Origin: CAIYRG01 sp964446945
GTDB taxonomy: Bacteria > Pseudomonadota > Alphaproteobacteria > Micropepsales > Micropepsaceae
Reading direction: 5' to 3'
Assembly (NCBI GenBank): GCA_964446945.1
Contig: CAYUQO010000017.1
Coordinates: 1-64,000, forward strand
DNA length: 64,000 nt
The translations under genes and the position numbers were made by a program. Positions 17,168 through 24,960 of the stretch are shown piece by piece. Below the pieces are notes generated by a model. That model saw only the letters and a list, made by a program, of their open reading frames with translations, had not been told where the DNA came from and did not search any database. The first letter of the stretch is position 1. Every line of letters starts with the position of its first letter.

Positions 17168-18256
17168 ATGAGCATTTTCCTTGACCTCATTGCGTTTGCC
17201 GCGGCGTGGCTGATCTGCGTCAATGCCGATGCCATCGGCCGCCGGCTCGGCGTGATGGACTACCCCGACCAAGCCCGCAAAAATCATCCGCGTCCGACTC
17301 CTCTGGTTGGCGGCATCGGAATTCTGGTTCCGCTGCTGATCTGGTTGGCCGGGGCAGTGGTATCGGGTTATCTGAAAGACCAGCAATTCGCAGCGATGCT
17401 CATTTTGTGCGCTGCCGGCGTTGGGCTTGCGGGTTTCGCCGACGATCAAACCAACACCACTCCATTGAGCCGGATTCTGGCATTGCTGGTCTTCCTCGGT
17501 GTCGCCATGACACTGGCGCCGGGGCTGATTGCCGGCTCATTGAACTGGGGAAGTTTTCAGCCGACGCCATTGCCTCCCGCGATTTATGCCGGGCTGATCG
17601 CGCTGACATTTGCGGGCATTGTGAATGCCGTCAACATGGCGGACGGGCAGAACGGCCTCGTACCCGGCATGTTCCTGATCTGGTCGCTATGTCTCGCGCT
17701 GGTGCGTGATCCGGCGGTTGCCGCGGTGGCACAGGTTCTGACCGCCGTCAGCGCGGTGATCCTGTATTTCAATTTGCGCGGCAAACTGTTTCTCGGCGAT
17801 TGCGGCAGTTACGGCGTCACTTTCGTGCTTGGGCTCCTCGCGCTCACCGCATATGCGCATGGGCATATCACGATCGAAACTGTGACCGTGTGGTTCTATT
17901 TTCCCGTGGCCGATTGCCTGCGCCTGATCATCACGCGCCGGCTCCAGGGCCGTTCGCCATTCGCCCCCGACACGGATCACTTTCATCACCGGCTGCAGGC
18001 CAAACTTGGCCAGCGATACGGATTGGCAGCCTATCTCGGGTGTGTCGCACTGTCCTCATTTGCGGCGGTGCTTGCACCACGTTTCTCGTTGGTCGCGCTG
18101 ATCGTCATGACGGCGATATATTTCAGCTTCGCATTCCTGACCGACCGGCCGGCTGCCACGGTTGCCGAGGGGGGCGCGGCCGAGGGCGAGGCAGATTACT
18201 CAAATGTGGTTCAGCTTCCCGCTGCCGACACACCGGAGTTGCGCGAGCGCGCGTAA
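17168..18256 (+). CDS. MraY/WecA-family polyprenyl-phosphate sugar-1-phosphate transferase
   Basis: The 362-residue integral membrane enzyme has about ten helices. It would transfer a sugar-1-phosphate (commonly GlcNAc-1-P) from UDP-sugar to undecaprenyl phosphate, the first membrane step of surface-glycan synthesis. Family motifs are RKNHPRPTPLVGGIGI, FADDQTNTTPLSR (the Asp pair), NAVNMADGQNGL, GKLFLGDCGSYG and the cytoplasmic His-rich TDHFHHRL. The last motif and the short loops favour the WecA/TagO/WbcO branch over MraY. ATG 17168 gives the natural N-terminus (MSIFLDLI), although a GTG lies 15 bases upstream. Confidence 0.88.
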   Translation: MSIFLDLIAFAAAWLICVNADAIGRRLGVMDYPDQARKNHPRPTPLVGGIGILVPLLIWLAGAVVSGYLKDQQFAAMLILCAAGVGLAGFADDQTNTTPLSRILALLVFLGVAMTLAPGLIAGSLNWGSFQPTPLPPAIYAGLIALTFAGIVNAVNMADGQNGLVPGMFLIWSLCLALVRDPAVAAVAQVLTAVSAVILYFNLRGKLFLGDCGSYGVTFVLGLLALTAYAHGHITIETVTVWFYFPVADCLRLIITRRLQGRSPFAPDTDHFHHRLQAKLGQRYGLAAYLGCVALSSFAAVLAPRFSLVALIVMTAIYFSFAFLTDRPAATVAEGGAAEGEADYSNVVQLPAADTPELRERA

Positions 18257-18299
18257 CATGCCATTCGGGGGGTGATTGCGGCAGATCCCGGGTGTTCCC

Positions 18300-19208
18300 A
18301 TGACGGATGAGTTGCCCCCGTATTCGACGGCCGTCGCCGCGGCATCGCGTTCCTACACTTTCCTATTTCGCGAAGTGCGCCCGCTGGCGCAGCTCCTCAT
18401 TGCACCTCTCGCCGCTACTGCTGTGGTTATCTATGCATCCCTCTGGGCGTATGTGTCCGAGTTGATGGCCTTCATTTCGAGCGGTGATGCCCGCGCGGCG
18501 AGCGTTGCGCTGGGTGCCCTCGCGGCGGGTATTTTCCTCTGTATGTTCTTCGTGGCCATTGCGGTTTCATCAGTCACGGATCTGGTCTTGGGTAAGCGGA
18601 AGGTACAGGGCTGGATTCATTTGCATCCTGTCCGCCAAGACTGGCGAATCTACGCGGCCTATCTACGTTTTCTGCTGGTGCTATCCGGGTATCTTTCGGC
18701 TGTCTATCTGGTGTCCGCTTTGGCTCTACCGGCCATCGGCGCGGGCCGCACCACCATCGGATTGGTTTCGGTATCGGCAGCGATTACCGGATTTTACATT
18801 CTTTATGCGCGAATCGGATTCCTCATCCCTGCCATCGTCGCGGGCAGCACCGGAACGGTTTTGCGCAAGGCGTTGCATGAGGGTTCGGGCACATTCTGCC
18901 GCAATCTTGTTCTGTCGCTGTTTTTGTCGGTGCCGGGCTTCGTGATCCAGTTCGCCGGGGAAGCACTGTTCAAGGCCGGGACGGGATCAATTCGCGGGGT
19001 GAAGCTCGACCTGCCGATCATGCTGTATGCCCGTGCGCTGGAGACCCGGCTTCCGGAATTCGCGCTCCTGTGCAGCCTGTCGGGCTTTGTCAGCCTCGTG
19101 CTGTTCACCGCCGGTTCGGTGCTGTGCTATCGCGACCGCGTGTTCGCGCGGGCATCAGCGCCGGTGGTGACTGCGCCGGCCGCTAACCCCGATTCTGTGC
19201 CGGTCTGA
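18300..19208 (+). CDS. Polytopic inner-membrane protein of unknown function (paralogue of the gene at 640)
   Basis: The 302-residue protein has about six hydrophobic segments. It shares with the product of 640-1527 the Y-x-FLF-x-E start, a central R-x-GF-x-I-P-x-IVA block followed by VLR, and a C-terminal Y-R-x-R after the last helix. ATG 18300 is chosen; a TTG lies upstream in frame. It follows the WecA-like gene by 43 bases on the same strand. Its stop overlaps the tail of the convergent lipoprotein gene by 26 bases. No function can be assigned. Confidence 0.7.
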   Translation: MTDELPPYSTAVAAASRSYTFLFREVRPLAQLLIAPLAATAVVIYASLWAYVSELMAFISSGDARAASVALGALAAGIFLCMFFVAIAVSSVTDLVLGKRKVQGWIHLHPVRQDWRIYAAYLRFLLVLSGYLSAVYLVSALALPAIGAGRTTIGLVSVSAAITGFYILYARIGFLIPAIVAGSTGTVLRKALHEGSGTFCRNLVLSLFLSVPGFVIQFAGEALFKAGTGSIRGVKLDLPIMLYARALETRLPEFALLCSLSGFVSLVLFTAGSVLCYRDRVFARASAPVVTAPAANPDSVPV

Positions 19209-19845
19209 AGACCTGGAGAACCACCGGCGGAGAGTCGGGATGGATGTGTTGGCTGCTGCGCCAGACATAGCCCGTCATGGGGTCGGTCCAGTATTCGTTG
19301 TCGAAGTTCCAGCGCATGTCCGGAACGGTGCAATGTTCGATGATGTGCCGTGTGGGTAGCTGCGATCCGAAAACATCCACCGTGGCATTGCCGGTATCTC
19401 TCGTTGTGCACTGGGCGAGAGCATCGAAAATGCCGAGATCGGGAAAATCGAAACTATACCGGACAGGAGACGCGGATGCCGGTCGGACCGCGCCTGCATT
19501 CGCATCGATGCGCCGCAGTCCACCGAGATCATAGGGAAGACCGACCGTACGCACCACCCTTCCATTCTCCGTGCGGACGAAAACCTGATCGCCGGCAAAC
19601 CAGTCGAGTTCATTACCCGTTTCGGTGCCCAGAACGAGAAGGACCTGGGCCGTATCTCCGAGTTCGAGACCCATGCTGGCATAGGGAATTGCCGCGGCCT
19701 GATCCCGGCTGACCTTGGGAGGCGTGGCGGTAACAGAGGTATAGGCGAGTTGCGCCAGCTGCCCGAGATCGGAATCCTGGCATCCGGCCAGAAGGAGCAA
19801 TGGCAACAGAGGTAAAATCCTGACCACTGGAAGTCGATCGCGCAT
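19183..19845 (-). CDS. YjbF/GfcB-family polysaccharide-associated lipoprotein
   Basis: The 220-residue protein has a lipobox LAGC with Cys22, so it is probably anchored to the outer membrane. The mature part matches the YjbF/GfcB pattern: a LGDTAQVLLVLGTETGNELDWF region, then VRTENGRVVRTVGLPYDL, and late FDNEYWTDPMTGYVWRSSQ. Family members belong to exopolysaccharide or group-4 capsule operons, but their biochemical role is unknown. The chosen ATG (19845) is the one that leaves a correct lipoprotein signal. An unrelated-looking N-terminal extension would start at 19965. The FMN reductase gene lies 92 bases upstream on the same strand. Confidence 0.75.
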   Translation of the reverse strand: MRDRLPVVRILPLLPLLLLAGCQDSDLGQLAQLAYTSVTATPPKVSRDQAAAIPYASMGLELGDTAQVLLVLGTETGNELDWFAGDQVFVRTENGRVVRTVGLPYDLGGLRRIDANAGAVRPASASPVRYSFDFPDLGIFDALAQCTTRDTGNATVDVFGSQLPTRHIIEHCTVPDMRWNFDNEYWTDPMTGYVWRSSQHIHPDSPPVVLQVFRPAQNRG

Positions 19846-19937
19846 CAGACGCAAAACCTGTGCTCTTCCCCTGTGAACGCGCCACAGTTTAGGCCGCCGG
19901 TCAACCACGAAAACCGCCGCGTTGTTGGCAGCCGCCG

Positions 19938-20501
19938 TTAACCTGCTGCGTGCTTCTCGACCCACCCGGCATAAGCCTGCATGAATTTGGAAAAGAATTC
20001 ACGCGTTGAATCATTGACCAATTTGCCCTGCTCATCGAACAGCTTGTCGGCGCCGCCGACATACGCTTCGGGCATTTGCAGGGGCGGCATGTTCAGGAAC
20101 ACCAGTGACTGGCGCAGATGATGATTGGCCCCAAACGCGCCCAGCGCGCCCGGGGAGACGCTGACGATCGCGGTGGGCTTTTTGTCCCAGACGCTCTTGC
20201 CATAGGGACGGGAACCTACGTCGATGGCGTTTTTCAGCACGCCGGGAACCGAGCGGTTGTATTCGGGAGTGACGAAAATAACACCCTGAACTGGCCGGAT
20301 TCGGTCGCGAAATGCGGTCCATTCGGCGGGTGGCGTGCCGGTTTCCAGATCCTGGTTGTACAGCGGCAGATTGCCGATATCGACCATCGCAAGTTTCAGG
20401 CCTGGGGGCGCCAGTCCGATCAGCGCATTGGCAGTTTTGCGGCTAAAAGATTCCCTGCGCAGACTGCCCACAACGACTGCGATGTCACGTTGAGATGCCA
20501 T
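19938..20501 (-). CDS. NADPH-dependent FMN reductase (ChrR/azoreductase-like flavodoxin fold)
   Basis: The 187-residue cytoplasmic flavoprotein contains the flavin-phosphate loop GSLRRESFSRKTANAL near the N-terminus. PEYNRSVPGVLKNAIDVGSRP is the hallmark of the NADPH-dependent FMN reductase family, and the VSVSPGALGAFGANHHLR segment is also present. Relatives reduce quinones, chromate or azo dyes and protect against redox stress. The natural substrate is not predictable. It is divergent from the GlcG-like gene across 116 bases. Confidence 0.9.
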   Translation of the reverse strand: MASQRDIAVVVGSLRRESFSRKTANALIGLAPPGLKLAMVDIGNLPLYNQDLETGTPPAEWTAFRDRIRPVQGVIFVTPEYNRSVPGVLKNAIDVGSRPYGKSVWDKKPTAIVSVSPGALGAFGANHHLRQSLVFLNMPPLQMPEAYVGGADKLFDEQGKLVNDSTREFFSKFMQAYAGWVEKHAAG

Positions 20502-20617
20502 TTGGTTCCCGTTCGAATGAGCAATTGCGGCGCACGCATATCACAATCCAAACATGATTACGCGCTTGCGGCAGGTTTCCCGCTCTGCTCTTTTGGCATC
20601 AGCATCAGGAGACTGGC

Positions 20618-21040
20618 ATGCTGCGTTTCGACAGTTTGGGTCTGGTTGAAGCCGAGAAAGCCATCGCTGCGGGAATTGCGGCGGCACGGGCGCGCAACCG
20701 CGTCATGGCTTTTGCCGTGGCCGATCGCCATGGCGACATGATTGCAACGGCGCGCATGGATGGCGCGCATGCGCGCATTCTCACCCATTCCGTGCGCAAG
20801 GCATATACGGCTGCGGTGATGTGCCGGAACACTTTGAGTTTCAAACGCGACCTGGAAGAACGCCATGGCGATCTCGCCCAGTGGGGCGATGCCAGATTGA
20901 CAACCTTGCCTGGTGGCCTGGTCGTTCAGTCCGGACCGAATTGTGTTGGCGGCATAGGGGCAGGCGGTGGAGGCTCTGATGATGAAGTCGTCGCGCGAGC
21001 CATGGTTGAAGCCATGGGTTTTGTGGTGATCGGCCGTTGA
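20618..21040 (+). CDS. GlcG/HbpS-family (DUF336) protein
   Basis: The 140-residue protein of the GlcG/HbpS fold includes a typical AIAAGIAAARARNRVMAFAVADRHGDMIATARMDGA block, shown here by position 13-48. The Gly-rich GGIGAGGGGSDDEVVARA region near the C-terminus corresponds to the usual GAIGVSG motif. Family members bind haem in some actinobacteria or occur beside catabolic genes; no haem ligand can be asserted here. A GGAG ribosome-binding site lies seven bases before the ATG. The next gene (triple RidA) begins 23 bases after the stop. Confidence 0.82.
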   Translation: MLRFDSLGLVEAEKAIAAGIAAARARNRVMAFAVADRHGDMIATARMDGAHARILTHSVRKAYTAAVMCRNTLSFKRDLEERHGDLAQWGDARLTTLPGGLVVQSGPNCVGGIGAGGGGSDDEVVARAMVEAMGFVVIGR

Positions 21041-21063
21041 ACAGCAAATCCTTAGGACACAAG

Positions 21064-22203
21064 ATGCGCGAATCTTTTCAGTTGCCGCTTCCTGCAGCAT
21101 ACCGCGAATCCGGTGTGGACCGGATGACCGCGGCAAGGATCGGCAATCTGGTGTTCACATCGGGCATTTCCGGCGTCGATCCCAAAACCGGAAAATTGGC
21201 GGAAGGACCGGAGCGGCAATTCTCGCAGGCATCCGCCAATCTGGTCGAACTGCTGGCGAAAGCCGGCGCTGGTCCCGATAGTATCGGGCTGCTGACGGTG
21301 TGGATTCCGGGACGCTCGCACCGCGCCTATATCAATAGGGATTGGCTGCAGCTTTTTCCAACGGCGAACCGGCCGGCGCGCAAGACCAATCAGGCGCCGC
21401 TGCCCAATGGCGTGGAAGTGCAGCTGATGGCGTATTGCGTCACCGGCGAGAGGCGCGTGCCGATAGAAATCCCTGGCTTGTCGCACAAGGATCCTTTGCC
21501 CATGGGGGCGAGATTGGGGCGATATGTGTTCTCGTCGGTCATTGCACCGGAAGACCCTGCCGATGGCAAACTCGTCGAAGGCGCTCTGGCACAGATCGAC
21601 TGCTCGTTCGAGAACATGAAGCGCTTCATGAAGTCGGCCGGCGGATCCGATGCCGACATCAACCATGTCTGGGTCTTCATGAAGGACTTCGCGTGGCAGC
21701 CGGACATGGTGAAGCGCTGGGTCGACGATTATCCGGGATTCGGCGACCGGCCGGCGCGCAAAACTCTCCCTTACGATCTGGCAGGGCAGACTGAGATTCA
21801 GGTGCAGTTGACGGGTGTGGTGGGGGAACGGCGCAAGAATTATGAAATTCCTGGTGTTGGCCACGATGATCCAATTCCCATGGCGTCCAGCATCGGGCCA
21901 CTGCTGCAATCATCGGGCATGTTCGGCATTGACCCCGCGACCGGGAAGCGCGTCGAGGGATTGTCGGCGCAACTGGAAAAGGCGCTTCGGAATATCCGTG
22001 CACTGCTGGACCAGACCGGCGCGGCGGCGGAAAACATCCTGCATCTGACCGTCATGCTGCAGGATTATGCCGATGCGGCGCAGGTTTCCGCGGCGCTCAG
22101 GGACTTTTTCCCGGACGATGCGCGGACTCCGCCCATCAAGTTCATTACCTATCGCATGCCCGCGCATTGGCGGGTCCAATTCCACGTCACGGTTGTAATT
22201 TAA
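21064..22203 (+). CDS. Fusion of three RidA (YjgF/YER057c/UK114) domains in one chain
   Basis: RidA proteins are homotrimers of about 128 residues that hydrolyse reactive enamines/imines. This 379-residue chain contains three consecutive RidA units at about 1-128, 137-254 and 264-379. Each has the start pattern G-x-(L/Y)-x-(F/Q)-(T/S)-S-x-(I/M), a D-x-(A/K)-T/D-G-K segment and a closing beta-hairpin. The catalytic Arg of the (A/x)R(L/M)P motif is seen only in unit 3 (Arg364, YRMP). Unit 1 has APLP and unit 2 YDLA at that place. AGGA six bases before ATG 21064 sets the start. It is probably co-transcribed with the GlcG-like gene. Confidence 0.82.
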   Translation: MRESFQLPLPAAYRESGVDRMTAARIGNLVFTSGISGVDPKTGKLAEGPERQFSQASANLVELLAKAGAGPDSIGLLTVWIPGRSHRAYINRDWLQLFPTANRPARKTNQAPLPNGVEVQLMAYCVTGERRVPIEIPGLSHKDPLPMGARLGRYVFSSVIAPEDPADGKLVEGALAQIDCSFENMKRFMKSAGGSDADINHVWVFMKDFAWQPDMVKRWVDDYPGFGDRPARKTLPYDLAGQTEIQVQLTGVVGERRKNYEIPGVGHDDPIPMASSIGPLLQSSGMFGIDPATGKRVEGLSAQLEKALRNIRALLDQTGAAAENILHLTVMLQDYADAAQVSAALRDFFPDDARTPPIKFITYRMPAHWRVQFHVTVVI

Positions 22204-22277
22204 ATGTAAGGTTCAGTTTTGCAGCGGGTGGCCGGGCCTTGCTATAATTTGCGGGGTGCAAGGCGAGTACGTATCGC

Positions 22278-23147
22278 ATGCGCAATGGAGCGGGGAAGCT
22301 TCCGGTTTCGGCAACCATTATTGCGAAAAATGAAGCTGACCGCATTTCGCGCACGATCTTGAGCGTCCGTGATTGGGCCGACGAGGTCATTGTCGTGGAT
22401 TCGGGAAGCACCGATGACACGGTCTCGATTTCCGAGGCCCTGGGAGCAAGTGTTTTTTTCAATACCTGGCCGGGTTATGGGCCGCAAAAGCGTTTCGCCG
22501 AAGCGCTATGCCGCAACAAATGGGTTTTCAATATTGACGCCGATGAGGAAGTGACGCCGGAGCTGGCGGCCGAAATTCGCGAACTTTTCGCCAACGGCTC
22601 CCCGAAAGCAAAGGCGTTTGCGGTCAAGACCCATTGCGTTTTTCCGTTTGAGGAGACGCCGCGGCGGTTCGCGGTCTCGATGATGCATGGGCGGCTCTAC
22701 CACACAGATTTTGCGCGATTCAAGGACAGTACGGTGCACGATTCGATTGTGCTCTGCGATGGCGGCAAGCCCGTGCTGCTGAAGCATGGTTTGAATCATT
22801 ATCTGTTCCGTTCGCACGCGCATGCCATCGAGAAGGTCAATTTCTATTCCTCCATGCAGGCGGAAGACCAGTTCCGCAAGCGACGCAATCCGGGCGCGGC
22901 GAAGATCGTGGTGACGCCTCTGTGGGCGTTTTTCAAAGCCTATGTGCTGCGCGGATATTTTCGTTACGGGCTCGATGGAGTCATCCGCAGTTATATCTAT
23001 GCATTCTCGCGCCTGATCAGGCTGGCGAAGACGCGGGAGAAATTTCAGGAACAGCAGTATCGGGCGGCCAAACGCATCGCCGCGACGCATGTGCCGACTG
23101 CTGTGCGCGATCCCAAAGGAATCCCGCAACACACCGCGGCAGAGTAG
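22278..23147 (+). CDS. Family-2 glycosyltransferase, WaaE/KdtX-like
   Basis: The 289-residue cytoplasmic-face glycosyltransferase has an N-terminal GT-A fold: ATIIAKNEADRISRTI, WADEVIVVDSGSTDDTV, and the metal-binding acidic motif FNIDADEEVTPEL. The C-terminal third has hydrophobic and basic stretches (WAFFKAYVLRGYFRYGLDG) typical of the WaaE/LgtF subfamily that decorates the lipopolysaccharide inner core. The acceptor is not predictable. It stands alone, 74 bases after the triple RidA gene on the same strand. Confidence 0.87.
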   Translation: MRNGAGKLPVSATIIAKNEADRISRTILSVRDWADEVIVVDSGSTDDTVSISEALGASVFFNTWPGYGPQKRFAEALCRNKWVFNIDADEEVTPELAAEIRELFANGSPKAKAFAVKTHCVFPFEETPRRFAVSMMHGRLYHTDFARFKDSTVHDSIVLCDGGKPVLLKHGLNHYLFRSHAHAIEKVNFYSSMQAEDQFRKRRNPGAAKIVVTPLWAFFKAYVLRGYFRYGLDGVIRSYIYAFSRLIRLAKTREKFQEQQYRAAKRIAATHVPTAVRDPKGIPQHTAAE

Positions 23148-23165
23148 AACCGCCGTTGCGGCTCG

Positions 23166-23756
23166 TCAGTGCGTCTGCTGCTGATTGACGTGCTGCTGCG
23201 CTTCCTGTGCCGTCGGCACCTTGCCCTTGGACGTGAGTTTGTCCGCGGCTTCGGGGAGGTATTTTGACAGCCCAGCGAGCAATTGGTCTTTGCTCATGCC
23301 GGTTTCCCTGGTCAGCCAATTCACCATGTCTGCCCCGAGCCCCTGTTCCAGTTCGCCGGGCGAAATGGATTTGTTCGGGCTGCTGGAAATCCAGGAGTCA
23401 ATCTTGTCTCCAAGGCCGTTCTTGCGGAATCTGTTCAGCAGGTTTTGCAGACCGTCGCTGATTGCCGGTCCGGCAGCGCCGCCCGACGCCTGGGTCAACA
23501 GGCCGGTCAACCCGCCGACGCCGCGGGACAGCAATCCCGACAATCCCGAAGCTTGCGCCTTGTCCTCATCCACTTGTGGCGCGGCCGAATTTTATTGCGC
23601 GGCAGCTCCATCGCCCGAGCCCAATATGCTGCCCAAGCCTCCCTTGTTCTTGACGGTGTGATATGCAAGCGCGCCGAGCACGGCCAATTGCATCGGTTTC
23701 TGACCTTCGCCGGTTTCCTGATTGCCGCCGCCAAAAATTTCGCCAAGCAGAGCCAT
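23166..23756 (-). pseudogene. YidB-family (DUF937) gene interrupted by an in-frame TAA
   Basis: From ATG 23756 (GGAGG ribosome-binding site nine bases upstream) the frame encodes MALLGEIFGG and a Gly-rich helix. It meets TAA at 23592-23594 after the sequence ending GDGAAAQ. The same frame continues without another stop to 23166, encoding the conserved YidB core: GLGDKIDSWISSSPNKSI, ELEQGLGADMV, GMSKDQLLAGLSKYLPE. Both halves together have the length and order of an intact YidB-like protein of ~196 residues. The GTG at 23573 could start the second half but has no ribosome-binding site. Either a true nonsense mutation, readthrough, or a sequencing error. Confidence 0.75.
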
Positions 23757-24041
23757 AACCGCCTCCGTCCAATGGGCATTGTCGATCCCTAACGGCGGGC
23801 GCCAGGGCCCGGTTGCCGTCGTGCCGTGCGCAGGAGCGTGAGGTAAACTCCGTGTACGGTGTATGTGAATTGATGCCGGAATGTGGGCGTGAAGGAGAGG
23901 CGCCATGCCAGGAGCCGATGCCTGCGATGGGAGCGTCGGATCACACTGGCGCGATGTCCAGGCTCACACCTCACGGCGCAGCGGAACGTCACAGTGCGCA
24001 GAGCCGTTCGCGATTAAGGAGATTCCCGCCCGGAGGCGCCT

Positions 24042-24956
24042 ATGTTCCAGCGCATCAGTTATCTTGGTAAGACCAGCTTTGCGCTATGGAGCAAAAAGCG
24101 GGCAGCCAGCCGTGGCGCAGCCATCGCTTTTTACACCGTGACCTCAATCGCTCCGATTATTCTGCTGGTGATCGCGATTGCTGGACTGGTGTTTGGCGAA
24201 GCGGCCGCTCGCGGCGCGGTATTCGGGCAATTCAGCGGCCTTCTGGGCGCGAGATCCGCCGGAATCTTGCAAACCGCAATTGCGGGAGCCGCAAGCAAGG
24301 GGGGCAGTATTGCGGCAACGGTCATCTCGGTGATCACACTTTTGCTTAGCGTCTCGGGCGTCTTTGTCGAATTGGAAGATGCCGTGAACGATCTTTGGGA
24401 TGCGAAACAACCGGGTGGCATCAAAGGTATGGCGAAGGCCAGGCTGATGAGCCTTGGGCTGGTCGTCGGGCTCGGATTCCTTCTGATTGTCTCCCTGGTG
24501 GTGGAGGCGGGATTCAAGGCGTTCACATCCATGATCCCGTTCGGCGCCGCCCTCGGTCTCGCGGCGAGCTTCGTGATCTCACTTGCGCTGACATCACTGA
24601 TGTTCAGCGCGATATTGAAATTCCTGCCGCAAAAACCTGTCGCCTGGCGCAATGTGTGGATCGGCGGCGTGGTGACGGCAGTTCTGTTCGAGATCGGTAA
24701 ATTGCTGCTCGGAATCTATCTCGGCCGCAGCGGCACATTTTCGAGCCTTGGTGCCGCTGGCGCACTGATCGCCTTGCTGTTCTGGGTCTATTACAGCGCG
24801 CAGATATTCCTGTTCGGCGCAGCCTTCACGCGCGTGTATGCCGAGGGTGACAAGGCGCTGACGGATCGCAGCAGCGGAGCCGCTTCGACGTCGCCGCAAC
24901 AAATGCAACGGCAGTCCGCGCGCAAACGCGAGCTGGAATCGGTCGACCGCCGCTAA
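24042..24956 (+). CDS. YihY/BrkB-family (UPF0761) inner-membrane protein
   Basis: The 304-residue membrane protein has six hydrophobic segments and the family's SRGAAIAFYTVTSIAPIILL first helix. The VFVELEDAVNDLWD motif and the FLPQKPVAWRNVWIGG loop are also present. GTFSSLGAAGALIALLFWVYYSAQIFLFGAAFTRVYAE is the most conserved block, at about 235-272. The family was once called ribonuclease BN in error; its role is still uncertain, though relatives have been proposed as transporters or virulence factors. It ends five bases before the convergent metallo-beta-lactamase-fold gene. Confidence 0.9.
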   Translation: MFQRISYLGKTSFALWSKKRAASRGAAIAFYTVTSIAPIILLVIAIAGLVFGEAAARGAVFGQFSGLLGARSAGILQTAIAGAASKGGSIAATVISVITLLLSVSGVFVELEDAVNDLWDAKQPGGIKGMAKARLMSLGLVVGLGFLLIVSLVVEAGFKAFTSMIPFGAALGLAASFVISLALTSLMFSAILKFLPQKPVAWRNVWIGGVVTAVLFEIGKLLLGIYLGRSGTFSSLGAAGALIALLFWVYYSAQIFLFGAAFTRVYAEGDKALTDRSSGAASTSPQQMQRQSARKRELESVDRR

Positions 24957-24960
24957 AATT

